The notes beneath the pieces were generated by a model. That model ran no database searches and was not told the DNA's origin. It saw only the letters and a list, made by a program, of their open reading frames with translations. DNA of 12,307 bases from contig DAOUVA010000066.1 of the NCBI GenBank assembly GCA_030667885.1, positions 1 to 12,307 on the forward strand, in the 5' to 3' direction. The DNA is from Phycisphaerae bacterium (lineage in GTDB: Bacteria; Planctomycetota; Phycisphaerae; Sedimentisphaerales; Anaerobacaceae). Both the position numbers and the translations under genes were made by a program. Below, one piece after another: positions 1-7,965 of the stretch; the stretch's first letter is position 1, and every line of letters begins with the position of its first letter.

Positions 1-3000
1 ACACGCTGGCCTTCTTTGTCATCCGGCAGTGCGTTAAATCCAAGGCGGACAGTGTAAGTTGTAGCTTTTTGCCCGGCAGCATCATCAGTCAGCGGCACTT
101 CGCAACGTGTCATACCCTGACAGCCGGATGTGAATAGCCAGGGCTTGTCAGTCCCAGCTATGTAAACGCCTTTGAAATCACGACTGAAATATCCCATTCC
201 AGGCAAGGTCTGAGCATTGAGATCAAACTTAACGCCGTAATTGGGGAAGTGATTATACGAACCGGTTTTCGGATTTGGATAGCCGAACCATACAGTTCCA
301 TCATCATCCTTCATGTCCGCTGAGGCACCGAAATTAATGGCAAAACGTTTAACAGGGCTGAGCTTTCCGGGTGTAACATAGACCGCCCAGGGTTGAGTTC
401 TGTTTGGTTTACGTTTCAAAGCCAATGAGCAACGGACCGGATATGAGCATGTGCAGCCGGCCGCTGCCTCCTGAGAAAGCAATAATCCCCCTGCCGGTAT
501 AACACTAATAGCGCAACCTGGTCGGTAGGCACCAAATATAGTGACTCCATCGTCTCTCTCCAGGTCATAAAACGCCGTGCAGGCCGAGCGATAGAAAATC
601 CCCTTCGCAGAAGCAGCAGTGATACCGCAGGTGTGGCCGGGTCGTAAAAATTCCCATGGTACCTGCTCACCAGTGATTGGATGATCTCGCATGACAATCT
701 CACCTGTCTGAAGTTCACAGGCTTGAGGCTCCAGGATGATTTTATCTGCGACAATGACCGGCCTTGTGCGGTAGTTCAGAGCACGAGACCATACCATATC
801 GCCCTTCTCACCGGATAACGCCGTTATGCGACGCCACTTCATACCGCCTTCTCTGAATCTCCATGCATCGTGGTTGCCGTGATTGCCGAAAAATAAGAGC
901 AATCCGCTGCTAAAGGCGGCTCCCATCTTGTCGCCACAGCATCCTGTTAAATCGATCGGTTGTCTCCAGATTAACTCGCCTGTTACAGCATTAAGAGCAT
1001 AAACATTCCTTACGTCGGCATCATCATAAGTCAAACTCCCTTCCGGATGTTCTTCCTTGAACAACTCGGCTTTCAAGGAACTAATTAGATATTCAACCTG
1101 AGCTTTCTGGCCATATGATTTGTTTTCCTTAAGCTTCTCGGCTAAAAACTTTTTCTTTTCTCTTAGTTCTTCAAGAATTCCGGCTCTTTCTTTATAAGTA
1201 TCCTCTTTTATTAGTTTTCGCCTTCTCTTCAGGGCACGGCTTCTTTGGCTTTCTTTTATTTCGCTGTCGGCATAGAAGATTTTACCATCACCGAGCGTGA
1301 TTGTTATGTTAGCAATCTTTTTCCCATTGCGATTCCAAAGCAACTCGCCCGTTTCCGTATCCATAGCGAATATTCTGTCGCTTACCATTAAGTTGTCTGT
1401 CACAGCGTTTGTCTGAAGGAATTCCCCTCCTCGGGCAAAAGATGTCATTGAGCTGTACATAGCACCCGACCTTTGTGCCGCCATCAGCAAATCCTTTGGT
1501 TCAGAATATTGCTTTTTGTAATACTCATACCGTTTTCTGTACTCTTCGGTGACATTTTCAATATTTTTCCACTTCCCATTTTCCACGAAACGCTTCAAAA
1601 CAGCACCGTAATCTTCATCCATGGCTGTGGCAGCCGAGCCGTACAGAATATTATCGATGACTGATATATAACCCCATCGGCGAGGAGTCCCATCAGAAGA
1701 GGATGGAATTTTATATTCACGCATTGTCCGGCCCGTCGCCGGATCAAGGCGGTAACATTTATCATGAGCAGCAATATAAAGACCGTTCTCCGTTACAACC
1801 AGATTTCCAGAATCGGCCTTGATTTTCACACGTACCGCTCCCGGAATCTCCCTTCTCCACAGCAATGTTCCGTTGAAAGCATCAACAGCCATGATTAGCT
1901 CTTCACCCTGCATAAATAGACGGCCATCCATTGAGACGGGACTTTGCGCACGGGCGTGGCGCTCGGTCATTCCCTGTGGACCGGGCTCTCCATACCAGAG
2001 AACTCCCAAAGGACCATATACTAATTCATCGTCTGAACAGGCTGTGTTTTGTGGATCACCATATTGTTGTTTCCAGGCACCAGCACCTTCCAGAGGTCCA
2101 CGGACATATTTTCTCCAGACGACATCTCCATCGCGATGAAAACTCAGACACGCAGTGCCTCCCCATGGACGTAAAATACGCTGCCCTTCTTCTGTCGTTC
2201 CGGAGGTATTGCCAGTGATGAGCATTCCGTCGGAAACAATCAGGTTGGCGAAATAGTCAGGCAGGGACTCCATGTCCCAAGGCTCAACTACTACTTGCTT
2301 TCCCAACAAGCCGGCCTCATCAAGATATTTTCGGGCAGAGGATAATTTTTCCGGATCTTTTTCCAGACCGACTATTTTTAATTCTGTCCTTTTAGCCAAT
2401 TCATAAGCAAGCCGCCCCTGATTACAATCCAGCATCAAAGCATATCCCTTCTTTATGCCGCTTTCGGCTAAGATTTTTTCCGCAGCGGCCTCGTATGTTT
2501 CAGTAAGTGAATCGTTAGGAAAGGGCTCTGCTTTTATTTCCTGTTTGATTTCTTTGGCCGCATCAACTTCTGTCTCGCTGAAGCAGTAAACAGGACCTTT
2601 GTCGCTACTTACAATCAGACGGCCACCGGAGGCAGCCAATCCGACCGCAGCACCACTCACATCACTCTTCCACATTTCTCTGCCGCTTTTCGAATCAATA
2701 CCAACTACAAATCCTTCACCCCCGGCGAAAACAACATTACCGGCCAATATTATCGAGCGAAGCCCCCGTCTTGCATAGTGCCATTCATAGCTTGAATCTT
2801 TTAATCGCTTTTCTTCCGCGGCCATAGAAGCATCCTTGCGGTTTAGTTCATCAAGTTGCCTTTTTATTCTTTTACCGGCGTTATCATTGGCTGATTTTAG
2901 TTCGCTCTTCAAGCTTGATAGTTGGATTGCCAGTTTTTTACGTTCACTTGCCAGTCCGTTAGCTTCTCTTACAGCCCTGTTATACTTGGGCCGGTTAATA

Positions 3001-4043
3001 GCATAAATCCGATCTTTGGCTAATACATATGATACCTCACGAGTAAGAACCATATCAATCCCGGGAAACCATGCAAAAGCCTCTCCTTCCCGCCTTCCGG
3101 TTTTCGCATCGTAAGTGACTTTGTGAGGCTTTCCGGAGTAATCATCGCCGGAGATAAGCTTGTCATTATCTATCAGCGCCCACGTTCCCCCACGCTTGCC
3201 GCCGGGAGCAGCACAGAATAGGAATTTTCCCGTTTTGCGGTCGAAGGCAGCCGGCATAGACCGACCGGAAGGAACATAAAGGACATCCTGAGACGCAACC
3301 AGATAACCATGTGGCGATATCCCGCCGAATTCCAACTCGTGTGCACGGTCACCGATAGTATCGTTTCTCCAGACTACGGAACCATCATCAGCACTGAGAG
3401 CGCAAATGTATAATCCTTCATACGGAAAAACACCTGCCGCGAAATAAACAATCCCCTTGTCAACCAGGACGCTGGTCCTCACCGGCCATAGAGATATCAT
3501 CCTACCGTTTCCAATAACCTTTTCATCACTGGGTCCGGCCCGATATTTCCAAATAAGCGAGCCGTCTTCGGCATCAAGACAATATACATAACCATCATCA
3601 GAACCCACATAAACACTGCCATTATAAACAGTGGGAGCAAAACGAACCGGCCCCTGGGTAAAAAACTCCCAGCGTATATTGCCTTTATTCGCATCAATTG
3701 AATAAACCTTGTTTGTAATACTGCAACCGAAATAAACATTGTTATCAGCCATTACAACATGATACGCATTATCATTGTGCATTCTCGGCAGCTCTTCCGC
3801 GGGCATCGGCCATGCGGGTTTGGGCTGATGGTTGGGGATATATTTCCATTGCAGGAAGAGCCTCGGGCCAACGGTTTCAGAGGTCATCCCGCTTCGTGTT
3901 ATCTCAGATCGATAAGTACCCCAATCCCTTGCGATACCAACATCGCAAACAACAAATAAAATAAGAAAAGTGAAAAAAGCAATAAGAGTACGAAAACATA
4001 CCAATTCACGCCCAGTATTTCTCGTTGCGATTTGCTGTTTCAT
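1..4043 (-). CDS. Exported PQQ/BamB-like multi-propeller protein with embedded methyltransferase-like domain (partial, C-terminus off left edge)
   Basis: One frame stays open from the ATG at 4043 to the window edge (1347 complete codons, no stop). AGGAG lies 8 nt before this ATG. Residues 1-38 form a signal peptide: basic start, hydrophobic run FFTFLILFVV, likely cleavage after GIA before RDWGTYR. Beta-propeller blades of PQQ/BamB type follow, with repeated patterns such as VYVGSDDGYVYCLDAEDG and IRWEF/LIWKYRAG near residues 95-170. Residues about 354-418 and 929-998 are highly charged, Lys/Glu-rich helices that look like coiled-coil inserts. Residues about 515-612 resemble a class I SAM methyltransferase core (LDCNQGRLA at 538-546, acidic E561, D590, NLIVSDG at 600-606). 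A second propeller follows, with a Cys-containing segment GCTCSYP near 1196-1202. This architecture is known from Planctomycetota proteins labelled PQQ-binding-like or BamB-like. The function is unknown; an extracytoplasmic scaffold or binding role is inferred. No PQQ-dehydrogenase catalytic motif or CxxCH haem site was seen. Confidence 0.9.
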   Translation of the reverse strand, partial: MKQQIATRNTGRELVCFRTLIAFFTFLILFVVCDVGIARDWGTYRSEITRSGMTSETVGPRLFLQWKYIPNHQPKPAWPMPAEELPRMHNDNAYHVVMADNNVYFGCSITNKVYSIDANKGNIRWEFFTQGPVRFAPTVYNGSVYVGSDDGYVYCLDAEDGSLIWKYRAGPSDEKVIGNGRMISLWPVRTSVLVDKGIVYFAAGVFPYEGLYICALSADDGSVVWRNDTIGDRAHELEFGGISPHGYLVASQDVLYVPSGRSMPAAFDRKTGKFLFCAAPGGKRGGTWALIDNDKLISGDDYSGKPHKVTYDAKTGRREGEAFAWFPGIDMVLTREVSYVLAKDRIYAINRPKYNRAVREANGLASERKKLAIQLSSLKSELKSANDNAGKRIKRQLDELNRKDASMAAEEKRLKDSSYEWHYARRGLRSIILAGNVVFAGGEGFVVGIDSKSGREMWKSDVSGAAVGLAASGGRLIVSSDKGPVYCFSETEVDAAKEIKQEIKAEPFPNDSLTETYEAAAEKILAESGIKKGYALMLDCNQGRLAYELAKRTELKIVGLEKDPEKLSSARKYLDEAGLLGKQVVVEPWDMESLPDYFANLIVSDGMLITGNTSGTTEEGQRILRPWGGTACLSFHRDGDVVWRKYVRGPLEGAGAWKQQYGDPQNTACSDDELVYGPLGVLWYGEPGPQGMTERHARAQSPVSMDGRLFMQGEELIMAVDAFNGTLLWRREIPGAVRVKIKADSGNLVVTENGLYIAAHDKCYRLDPATGRTMREYKIPSSSDGTPRRWGYISVIDNILYGSAATAMDEDYGAVLKRFVENGKWKNIENVTEEYRKRYEYYKKQYSEPKDLLMAAQRSGAMYSSMTSFARGGEFLQTNAVTDNLMVSDRIFAMDTETGELLWNRNGKKIANITITLGDGKIFYADSEIKESQRSRALKRRRKLIKEDTYKERAGILEELREKKKFLAEKLKENKSYGQKAQVEYLISSLKAELFKEEHPEGSLTYDDADVRNVYALNAVTGELIWRQPIDLTGCCGDKMGAAFSSGLLLFFGNHGNHDAWRFREGGMKWRRITALSGEKGDMVWSRALNYRTRPVIVADKIILEPQACELQTGEIVMRDHPITGEQVPWEFLRPGHTCGITAASAKGIFYRSACTAFYDLERDDGVTIFGAYRPGCAISVIPAGGLLLSQEAAAGCTCSYPVRCSLALKRKPNRTQPWAVYVTPGKLSPVKRFAINFGASADMKDDDGTVWFGYPNPKTGSYNHFPNYGVKFDLNAQTLPGMGYFSRDFKGVYIAGTDKPWLFTSGCQGMTRCEVPLTDDAAGQKATTYTVRLGFNALPDDKEGQR

Positions 4044-4065
4044 TTGGGTATCTCCTCTTCGAATG

Positions 4066-4093
4066 ATAATAGATGTTTGATATTTCATATCAA
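4066..4093 (-). promoter_or_regulatory. Candidate sigma70-type promoter for the minus-strand propeller gene
   Basis: Read on the minus strand, TTGATA (4093-4088) and TATTAT (4071-4066) are separated by 16 bp, close to the -35/-10 consensus. Transcription would start near 4059, leaving a short leader that still contains the AGGAG ribosome site upstream of the ATG at 4043. The call rests on consensus matching alone, and the region is AT-rich, so chance matches are possible. Confidence 0.4.
4077..4093. promoter_or_regulatory. Perfect 7-bp inverted repeat overlapping the minus-strand -35 box (candidate operator)
   Basis: TTGATAT-TTC-ATATCAA is a perfect 7+7 bp palindrome with a 3-bp centre. It covers the candidate -35 box of the minus-strand promoter and part of its spacer, where a dimeric repressor would typically bind. 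There is no T-run, so it does not read as a terminator. Regulator unknown. Confidence 0.35.
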
Positions 4094-4187
4094 GTCAGTT
4101 TACTTACGATCTGGTTGAATTGCATTATAATCAAATCCGCCGCTCCAGTCCAGTTTTTTTAGTGGGTAAACCATATATAGCTAAAGT

Positions 4188-4216
4188 AACAGTTTTAATA
4201 TGAACACGGCACTGTT
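4188..4216. repeat. Short inverted repeat upstream of the sialidase-like gene
   Basis: AACAGT (4188-4193) and ACTGTT (4211-4216) form a 6-bp inverted repeat with a 17-bp gap, ending just before the candidate -35 box at 4220. It could be an activator or repressor site, but arms this short can arise by chance in AT-rich DNA. Confidence 0.2.
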
Positions 4217-4219
4217 TCC

Positions 4220-4247
4220 TTGCAAACCATAATTAATACAATATACT
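4220..4247 (+). promoter_or_regulatory. Candidate sigma70-type promoter for the sialidase-like gene
   Basis: TTGCAA (4220-4225) and TATACT (4242-4247) are spaced by 16 bp. Transcription would begin near 4254, giving a leader of about 35 nt that contains the GAGGAG ribosome site at 4277-4282. Together with the minus-strand promoter this makes 4044-4288 a divergent regulatory region. Consensus match only. Confidence 0.4.
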
Positions 4248-4288
4248 TATCAGGATATTAACCTTGTTAAATGTATGAGGAGTAAATG

Positions 4289-5419
4289 ATGAACAACAAA
4301 GCAAGATTTACTATTTTCGCAATCTTAATCCTAACACCAATGACTACGAATTTTGCATCAGGTAACAGAAATAGTTTAATCCCCAATCTTATGGAACAGC
4401 CGGGCATTGTCGAGGCGAAGTTTCTCTTCGAGAAGGCACCGTTTCGCTCAAGTCACGCCTCAACAATAGTAGAAACACAAGACAACTTCATCTCGGCCTA
4501 TTTCGCAGGCACCGATGAAGGTAATAAAGACGTCGGGATATGGATAAGTATTAAGCCAAAAGGTAGCTCTGCCTGGTCGGAGCCGGTCGAGGTTGCAGAC
4601 GGGATTCAATTCAGCCGGCTGCCTACAAATAAGCAAGAGCGACATCCCTGCTGGAATCCCGTGCTGTATCAGGCCGACAATGGACAGCTACTTTTGTTCT
4701 ATAAGGTCGGGCCCACTCCATCAAGCTGGTGGGGAATGCTGACCGTATCAAACAATCAGGGCAAAACATGGTCTGAACCGCGGCGGCTGCCTGAAGGTAT
4801 CCTTGGACCTGTCAGGGCCAAACCGGTCAAACTCCCTGATGGAATGCTGCTTTGCGGATCGAGTACGGAAGACAAGGGATGGCGAGTGCATATGGAAATT
4901 ACACCAGACCTCGGCAAAACCTGGAGTAGAACAGAAGCACTTAACGACGGCAAGGAGTTTCCCGTAATTCAGCCAACCATTCTCACTTACCCGGACGGAA
5001 AGCTCCAGATTCTTTGCCGCAGTCGCGGGAACCTGCGTCAATCGTGGTCAAGCAATGGAGGAAAAACGTGGAGTCCGTTAGTGCCCTCGATACTACCCAA
5101 TCCAAGCGCCGGCATCGATGCTGTTACTATGAAAGATGGACGTCAGCTTCTGGTATATAACCACTCAACGAGAGGAAGAGACCAATTGAACGTGGCGGTC
5201 TCGACCGATGGTAAGAACTGGAAGGCGGCTCTGAAACTGGAAGACAGTGTCACTATAGGCGAAAAAAAGGCCTACGGCGCCTACCCTGCAGCAATCCAGG
5301 CCTCCGACGGCCTTGTTCATATTACCTACACGTGGCGGCGCGAAAAGATCAACTACGTGGTCATTGACCCGAGCAAGCTGGTATTGCGTGATATTCGCAA
5401 CGCAAAGTGGCCCAAGTAG
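4289..5419 (+). CDS. Secreted BNR-repeat / sialidase-like beta-propeller protein
   Basis: Encodes 376 residues from 4289. An in-frame ATG directly upstream (4286) is also possible, but GAGGAG at 4277-4282 is better spaced from 4289 (6 nt against 3). Residues 1-25 look like a signal peptide (FTIFAILILTPM, then NFASG). The body is a six-bladed propeller of the BNR/sialidase-like kind (PF13088 type). Asp-box-like turns are visible: SNNQGKTW at 154-161, TPDLGKTW at 205-212, SSNGGKTW at 254-261 and a degenerate STDGKNW at 305-311. The HAST motif (H56), a WNP motif and YNHS (H292) are features I associate with this bacterial family and its plant homologues. The N-terminal RIP arginine motif of true GH33 sialidases is not seen, so sialic acid hydrolysis should not be assumed. 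It probably acts on extracellular or periplasmic glycans. It lies 121 bp upstream of a GH9 gene on the same strand and may be co-transcribed with it. Confidence 0.88.
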   Translation: MNNKARFTIFAILILTPMTTNFASGNRNSLIPNLMEQPGIVEAKFLFEKAPFRSSHASTIVETQDNFISAYFAGTDEGNKDVGIWISIKPKGSSAWSEPVEVADGIQFSRLPTNKQERHPCWNPVLYQADNGQLLLFYKVGPTPSSWWGMLTVSNNQGKTWSEPRRLPEGILGPVRAKPVKLPDGMLLCGSSTEDKGWRVHMEITPDLGKTWSRTEALNDGKEFPVIQPTILTYPDGKLQILCRSRGNLRQSWSSNGGKTWSPLVPSILPNPSAGIDAVTMKDGRQLLVYNHSTRGRDQLNVAVSTDGKNWKAALKLEDSVTIGEKKAYGAYPAAIQASDGLVHITYTWRREKINYVVIDPSKLVLRDIRNAKWPK

Positions 5420-5443
5420 GAAGTAATCAGCTAATATGAATAA

Positions 5444-5470
5444 GTAGTGAACTATGCAATAAGTCACTAC
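5444..5470. repeat. Inverted repeat between the sialidase-like and GH9 genes
   Basis: GTAGTGA (5444-5450) and TCACTAC (5464-5470) pair perfectly over 7 bp around a 13-nt loop. Two more pairs are possible if one A bulges. It starts 24 bp after the upstream stop codon. There is no T-tract after it, so it is a poor intrinsic terminator. It may be an operator or an mRNA hairpin that separates the two genes. Confidence 0.35.
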
Positions 5471-5540
5471 ATTAAATGCTCGGTTCTTTTACCATTGCAG
5501 TTCAAGTAACATTTAATAAACTTAAGAAGCAGGTACGGAT

Positions 5541-7745
5541 ATGAATCAATTATTTTCCACAAGACTTATATTATTGCTTTCTGTTATTTCCCTCTTCACC
5601 TTTATCTCATTTTTCCCGACAACCCAAGCAAGAGCGGAATCAGAAAAAATGAATATCGCACCTAATTATTCATTTGAAAACGATTTAACAAAAATCAAAA
5701 CGAATCTGTGTAATTATGGCGGCTGGTTCCCGATAGGTGTTGTAGCAGAAGACGGCAGCAGTGAAATAAGAATTGTAGAAGATATCGCTCGTACGGGAAA
5801 GAAATCGCTGAGAGTAACAACTAATTCAAATGTTTTTAAGGGAACGATATATTACAGCCAATACAATGCCGGCGAGGAGGTCAGAAATAACATCACTAAT
5901 GTCGGCGTCAGCGGTGCAAGAACAATCGCCTTGCGTTTAGACCAGGACATATTTTCCTGCGATGCATCTGTTTGGATAAAGAAAGCACCCGATCAAGAAA
6001 TCACCCTGAAGGCGATTTGGTACACCCGTCGAAACCGCACTCCATTTATTAAGATAGCCGAACAAGCAGTCAGTCAACCGGTCGAAAGTGAAAACGGCTG
6101 GTATAAATATTCTCTGCATGCTGTGCGGTGCCATACTGCCCGGCAGGTTCAAATTGCCGTAACAGCCAGGGATTCCAAGCCATTTTATATCGATGATGCA
6201 GAAATTTATTTCAATCGTAATCCACACATAGATATATTAGTTGACCAGCTTGGTTATGAAACACAATCAAATGCGAAGGGCTTCATACTTCAATCGTCGA
6301 CTTCTCTGCGTCAACCTCCGGGCTCTTTTTCGCTAATAAATCTTAAAAATAATACAAAAGCATTTACTGGAAAGTTCAAAGAGCTTGGCTATTTCCCCCA
6401 GTGGGATTTATATCACTGGCAAGGAGATTTTTCGGTCTTTAAGACACCGGGTCGTTATGTTGTTGAAACTGTAATTAACAGAAAAGCTTATTATTCTCCG
6501 CCTTTTGAAATTCGTAACAATCTATTGGTATCAAAAACAAGTGAAATAGCCTATCGATTCTTTTATTATCAGCGTTGCGGTATGTCCATTCCTTCTTTCC
6601 ACGGTGCCTGCCACCTCGATGACGCCCGGATGCCTGACGGCAGTTATAAAGACTTAGCCGGCGGCTGGCATGATGCAGGTGATTATAATAAATATAATGG
6701 CTATACACCCGAATCCGTGTACGCTTTGGCTTTTGCTTACGATAATCGCAGAGACTTTTTTGACAAATTCGACCAGGATGCAAACGGCCAAGCGGATATT
6801 TTAGATGAAGCTGTCTGGGGCGCTGAGTTTTTAGAGAAATGTATAAATCCAGAAACTCTGGATATGATAGCAACAATAAGCTCCGGTTACGGCTATTGGG
6901 GTAAGCCGGAAAAAGAAACCGACAATTTACCCAGCACCGGCGACGAACGCCGCGTTCGCGATAACAGGGTAAACGCTTCCGCCTGCATGCCCGGCTTCGC
7001 ACTACTGGGAAAATATGTACCCAAATACCTTGTTATCGCGGAACGTCTCTTCCAAAAACACGGCGGTAATATGCCGGCAATCCTGGCTCTCTATAAAGCA
7101 ACCCAAAAGCAGGTATATCGTGATGCAGCCAGGAAACGGACGGGAACGCTGTTACCAAAGGACAAAAATAACACATCGGATTTTCGTGAATTAGCTGATT
7201 ACGCGATTGCTTTTCCGAAGGACAAGCTGGTCCCTAAAATAAAATCAATTGCTAAAATGCGATTAGAGGAACTCAGGATTATCTGCAACAATCCTTTTAA
7301 TATTACAAGACGCAGGGACAACGACGGCAGTCTCATATTCTTTCTCCATTATCGAGATGTTAATAATTGGTATGTCGGCGAGAGTCGTGAACTGTTAGAT
7401 ACTGCTTACGAGGGTATTTTGCTTGAAAAACTTGGATTTACAGAAGGCCGCATAATTGCGGAAAACCAGGTACACTGGATTCTGGGCAGAAATCCTTACG
7501 GCGTCTCCACAATGGAAGGCGTTGGGAGCGTCTTTGCCCCTCAGTATCATCATCGATATAACGCCATCCCGGGGAATCCTCGCGGCGCTGTACCCGGTGC
7601 TATCGTAAACGGCATCACCAGAGCATGGCCAGGCCATGATCGTCCATGGCTGGATATGCACCCGGAACCAAACGCGGATTACCAGGCCAACGAGCCCTGG
7701 CTGCCACACAATAATCGGTGGCTGTTTCTTATCGCAATCTGGTGA
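5541..7745 (+). CDS. Secreted glycoside hydrolase family 9 protein (endoglucanase-like) with N-terminal beta-sandwich and CelD_N domains
   Basis: 734 residues. Residues 1-32 are a signal peptide (LILLLSVISLFTFISFF, likely cleavage after ARA). Residues about 38-225 look like a carbohydrate-binding beta-sandwich (NYSFE start, KSLRV, FYIDDAEIYF end), similar to CBM4/9-type modules. Residues about 229-323 form the Ig-like CelD_N domain (ILVDQLGYETQSNAKGF; PGRYVVET). The GH9 (alpha/alpha)6 catalytic domain runs from about 330 to the end. GGWHDAGDYNKY carries the paired acids D378 and D381 for water activation, HHR is at 670-672, and NEPWLPHNN carries the probable acid E718. All expected catalytic residues are therefore present. 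GH9 enzymes cleave beta-1,4-glucans and related polymers with inversion; some with CelD_N are exo-acting or prefer oligosaccharides, so cellulose is likely but not proven. No dockerin or C-terminal sorting domain is seen, and the protein ends at the catalytic domain. A weak AGCAGG ribosome site lies upstream. Confidence 0.93.
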   Translation: MNQLFSTRLILLLSVISLFTFISFFPTTQARAESEKMNIAPNYSFENDLTKIKTNLCNYGGWFPIGVVAEDGSSEIRIVEDIARTGKKSLRVTTNSNVFKGTIYYSQYNAGEEVRNNITNVGVSGARTIALRLDQDIFSCDASVWIKKAPDQEITLKAIWYTRRNRTPFIKIAEQAVSQPVESENGWYKYSLHAVRCHTARQVQIAVTARDSKPFYIDDAEIYFNRNPHIDILVDQLGYETQSNAKGFILQSSTSLRQPPGSFSLINLKNNTKAFTGKFKELGYFPQWDLYHWQGDFSVFKTPGRYVVETVINRKAYYSPPFEIRNNLLVSKTSEIAYRFFYYQRCGMSIPSFHGACHLDDARMPDGSYKDLAGGWHDAGDYNKYNGYTPESVYALAFAYDNRRDFFDKFDQDANGQADILDEAVWGAEFLEKCINPETLDMIATISSGYGYWGKPEKETDNLPSTGDERRVRDNRVNASACMPGFALLGKYVPKYLVIAERLFQKHGGNMPAILALYKATQKQVYRDAARKRTGTLLPKDKNNTSDFRELADYAIAFPKDKLVPKIKSIAKMRLEELRIICNNPFNITRRRDNDGSLIFFLHYRDVNNWYVGESRELLDTAYEGILLEKLGFTEGRIIAENQVHWILGRNPYGVSTMEGVGSVFAPQYHHRYNAIPGNPRGAVPGAIVNGITRAWPGHDRPWLDMHPEPNADYQANEPWLPHNNRWLFLIAIW

Positions 7746-7793
7746 GTATTGATATTTCCCGCTTGTTAATGCTCTATAATTATTATGATTTAT

Positions 7794-7809
7794 TCCACTG
7801 TCCGGTGGA
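7794..7809. terminator. Weak hairpin after the GH9 gene
   Basis: TCCAC (7794-7798) pairs with GTGGA (7805-7809) around TGTCCG, 49 bp after the GH9 stop. The stem is short and no T-run follows, so it is at best a weak or factor-assisted terminator. No better intrinsic terminator was seen between GH9 and the next gene. Confidence 0.15.
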
Positions 7810-7897
7810 TATGAGAAAGTACAGAAATAAAAAATATTACACAAAATCACAAGAAAGATGCCACCGCCAAAAGTACGGAAACGGCCAATTAACCTTC

Positions 7898-7936
7898 GTT
7901 TTTGACCCCTCACTTACGTTCGGGGCTCTGTTTTTG
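7898..7936. repeat. REP-like palindromic element flanked by 7-bp direct repeats
   Basis: The core at 7906-7925 is CCCC-TCACTTACGTTC-GGGG. On the other strand it reads CCCCGAACGTAAGTGAGGGG. This resembles, from memory, the CCCG..CGTAAGCGAGGG intergenic repeats common in planctomycete genomes. The GC-rich core stands out in AT-rich intergenic DNA and is bracketed by direct repeats GTTTTTG at 7898-7904 and 7930-7936. Only one copy occurs in this window, so its repeat status rests on remembered similarity. It may also act as a weak terminator after GH9. Confidence 0.4.
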
Positions 7937-7965
7937 GACTTTTGACGCATGCATCAAGAAAAAAC

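Noticed and set aside
416..754. Minus-strand open frame of 112 codons
   Set aside because: It lies wholly inside the large propeller gene in another frame of the same strand, and its translation has no recognisable family pattern.
1819..2218. Two overlapping plus-strand open frames of about 100 codons
   Set aside because: Both are antisense to the propeller coding region, which has clear protein-family sequence there.
6475..7002. Minus-strand open frame of 175 codons
   Set aside because: It is antisense to the GH9 catalytic domain and has an Arg/Tyr-rich composition typical of a shadow frame.
7395..7913. Minus-strand open frame of 172 codons reaching into the intergenic region
   Set aside because: More than half is antisense to the GH9 C-terminus, which carries catalytic motifs. 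No ribosome site or family pattern was seen.
7718..7945. Plus-strand 75-codon open frame spanning the GH9 end
   Set aside because: It overlaps the GH9 stop region in another frame, has no Shine-Dalgarno site, and ends in the REP-like element; its composition is not protein-like.
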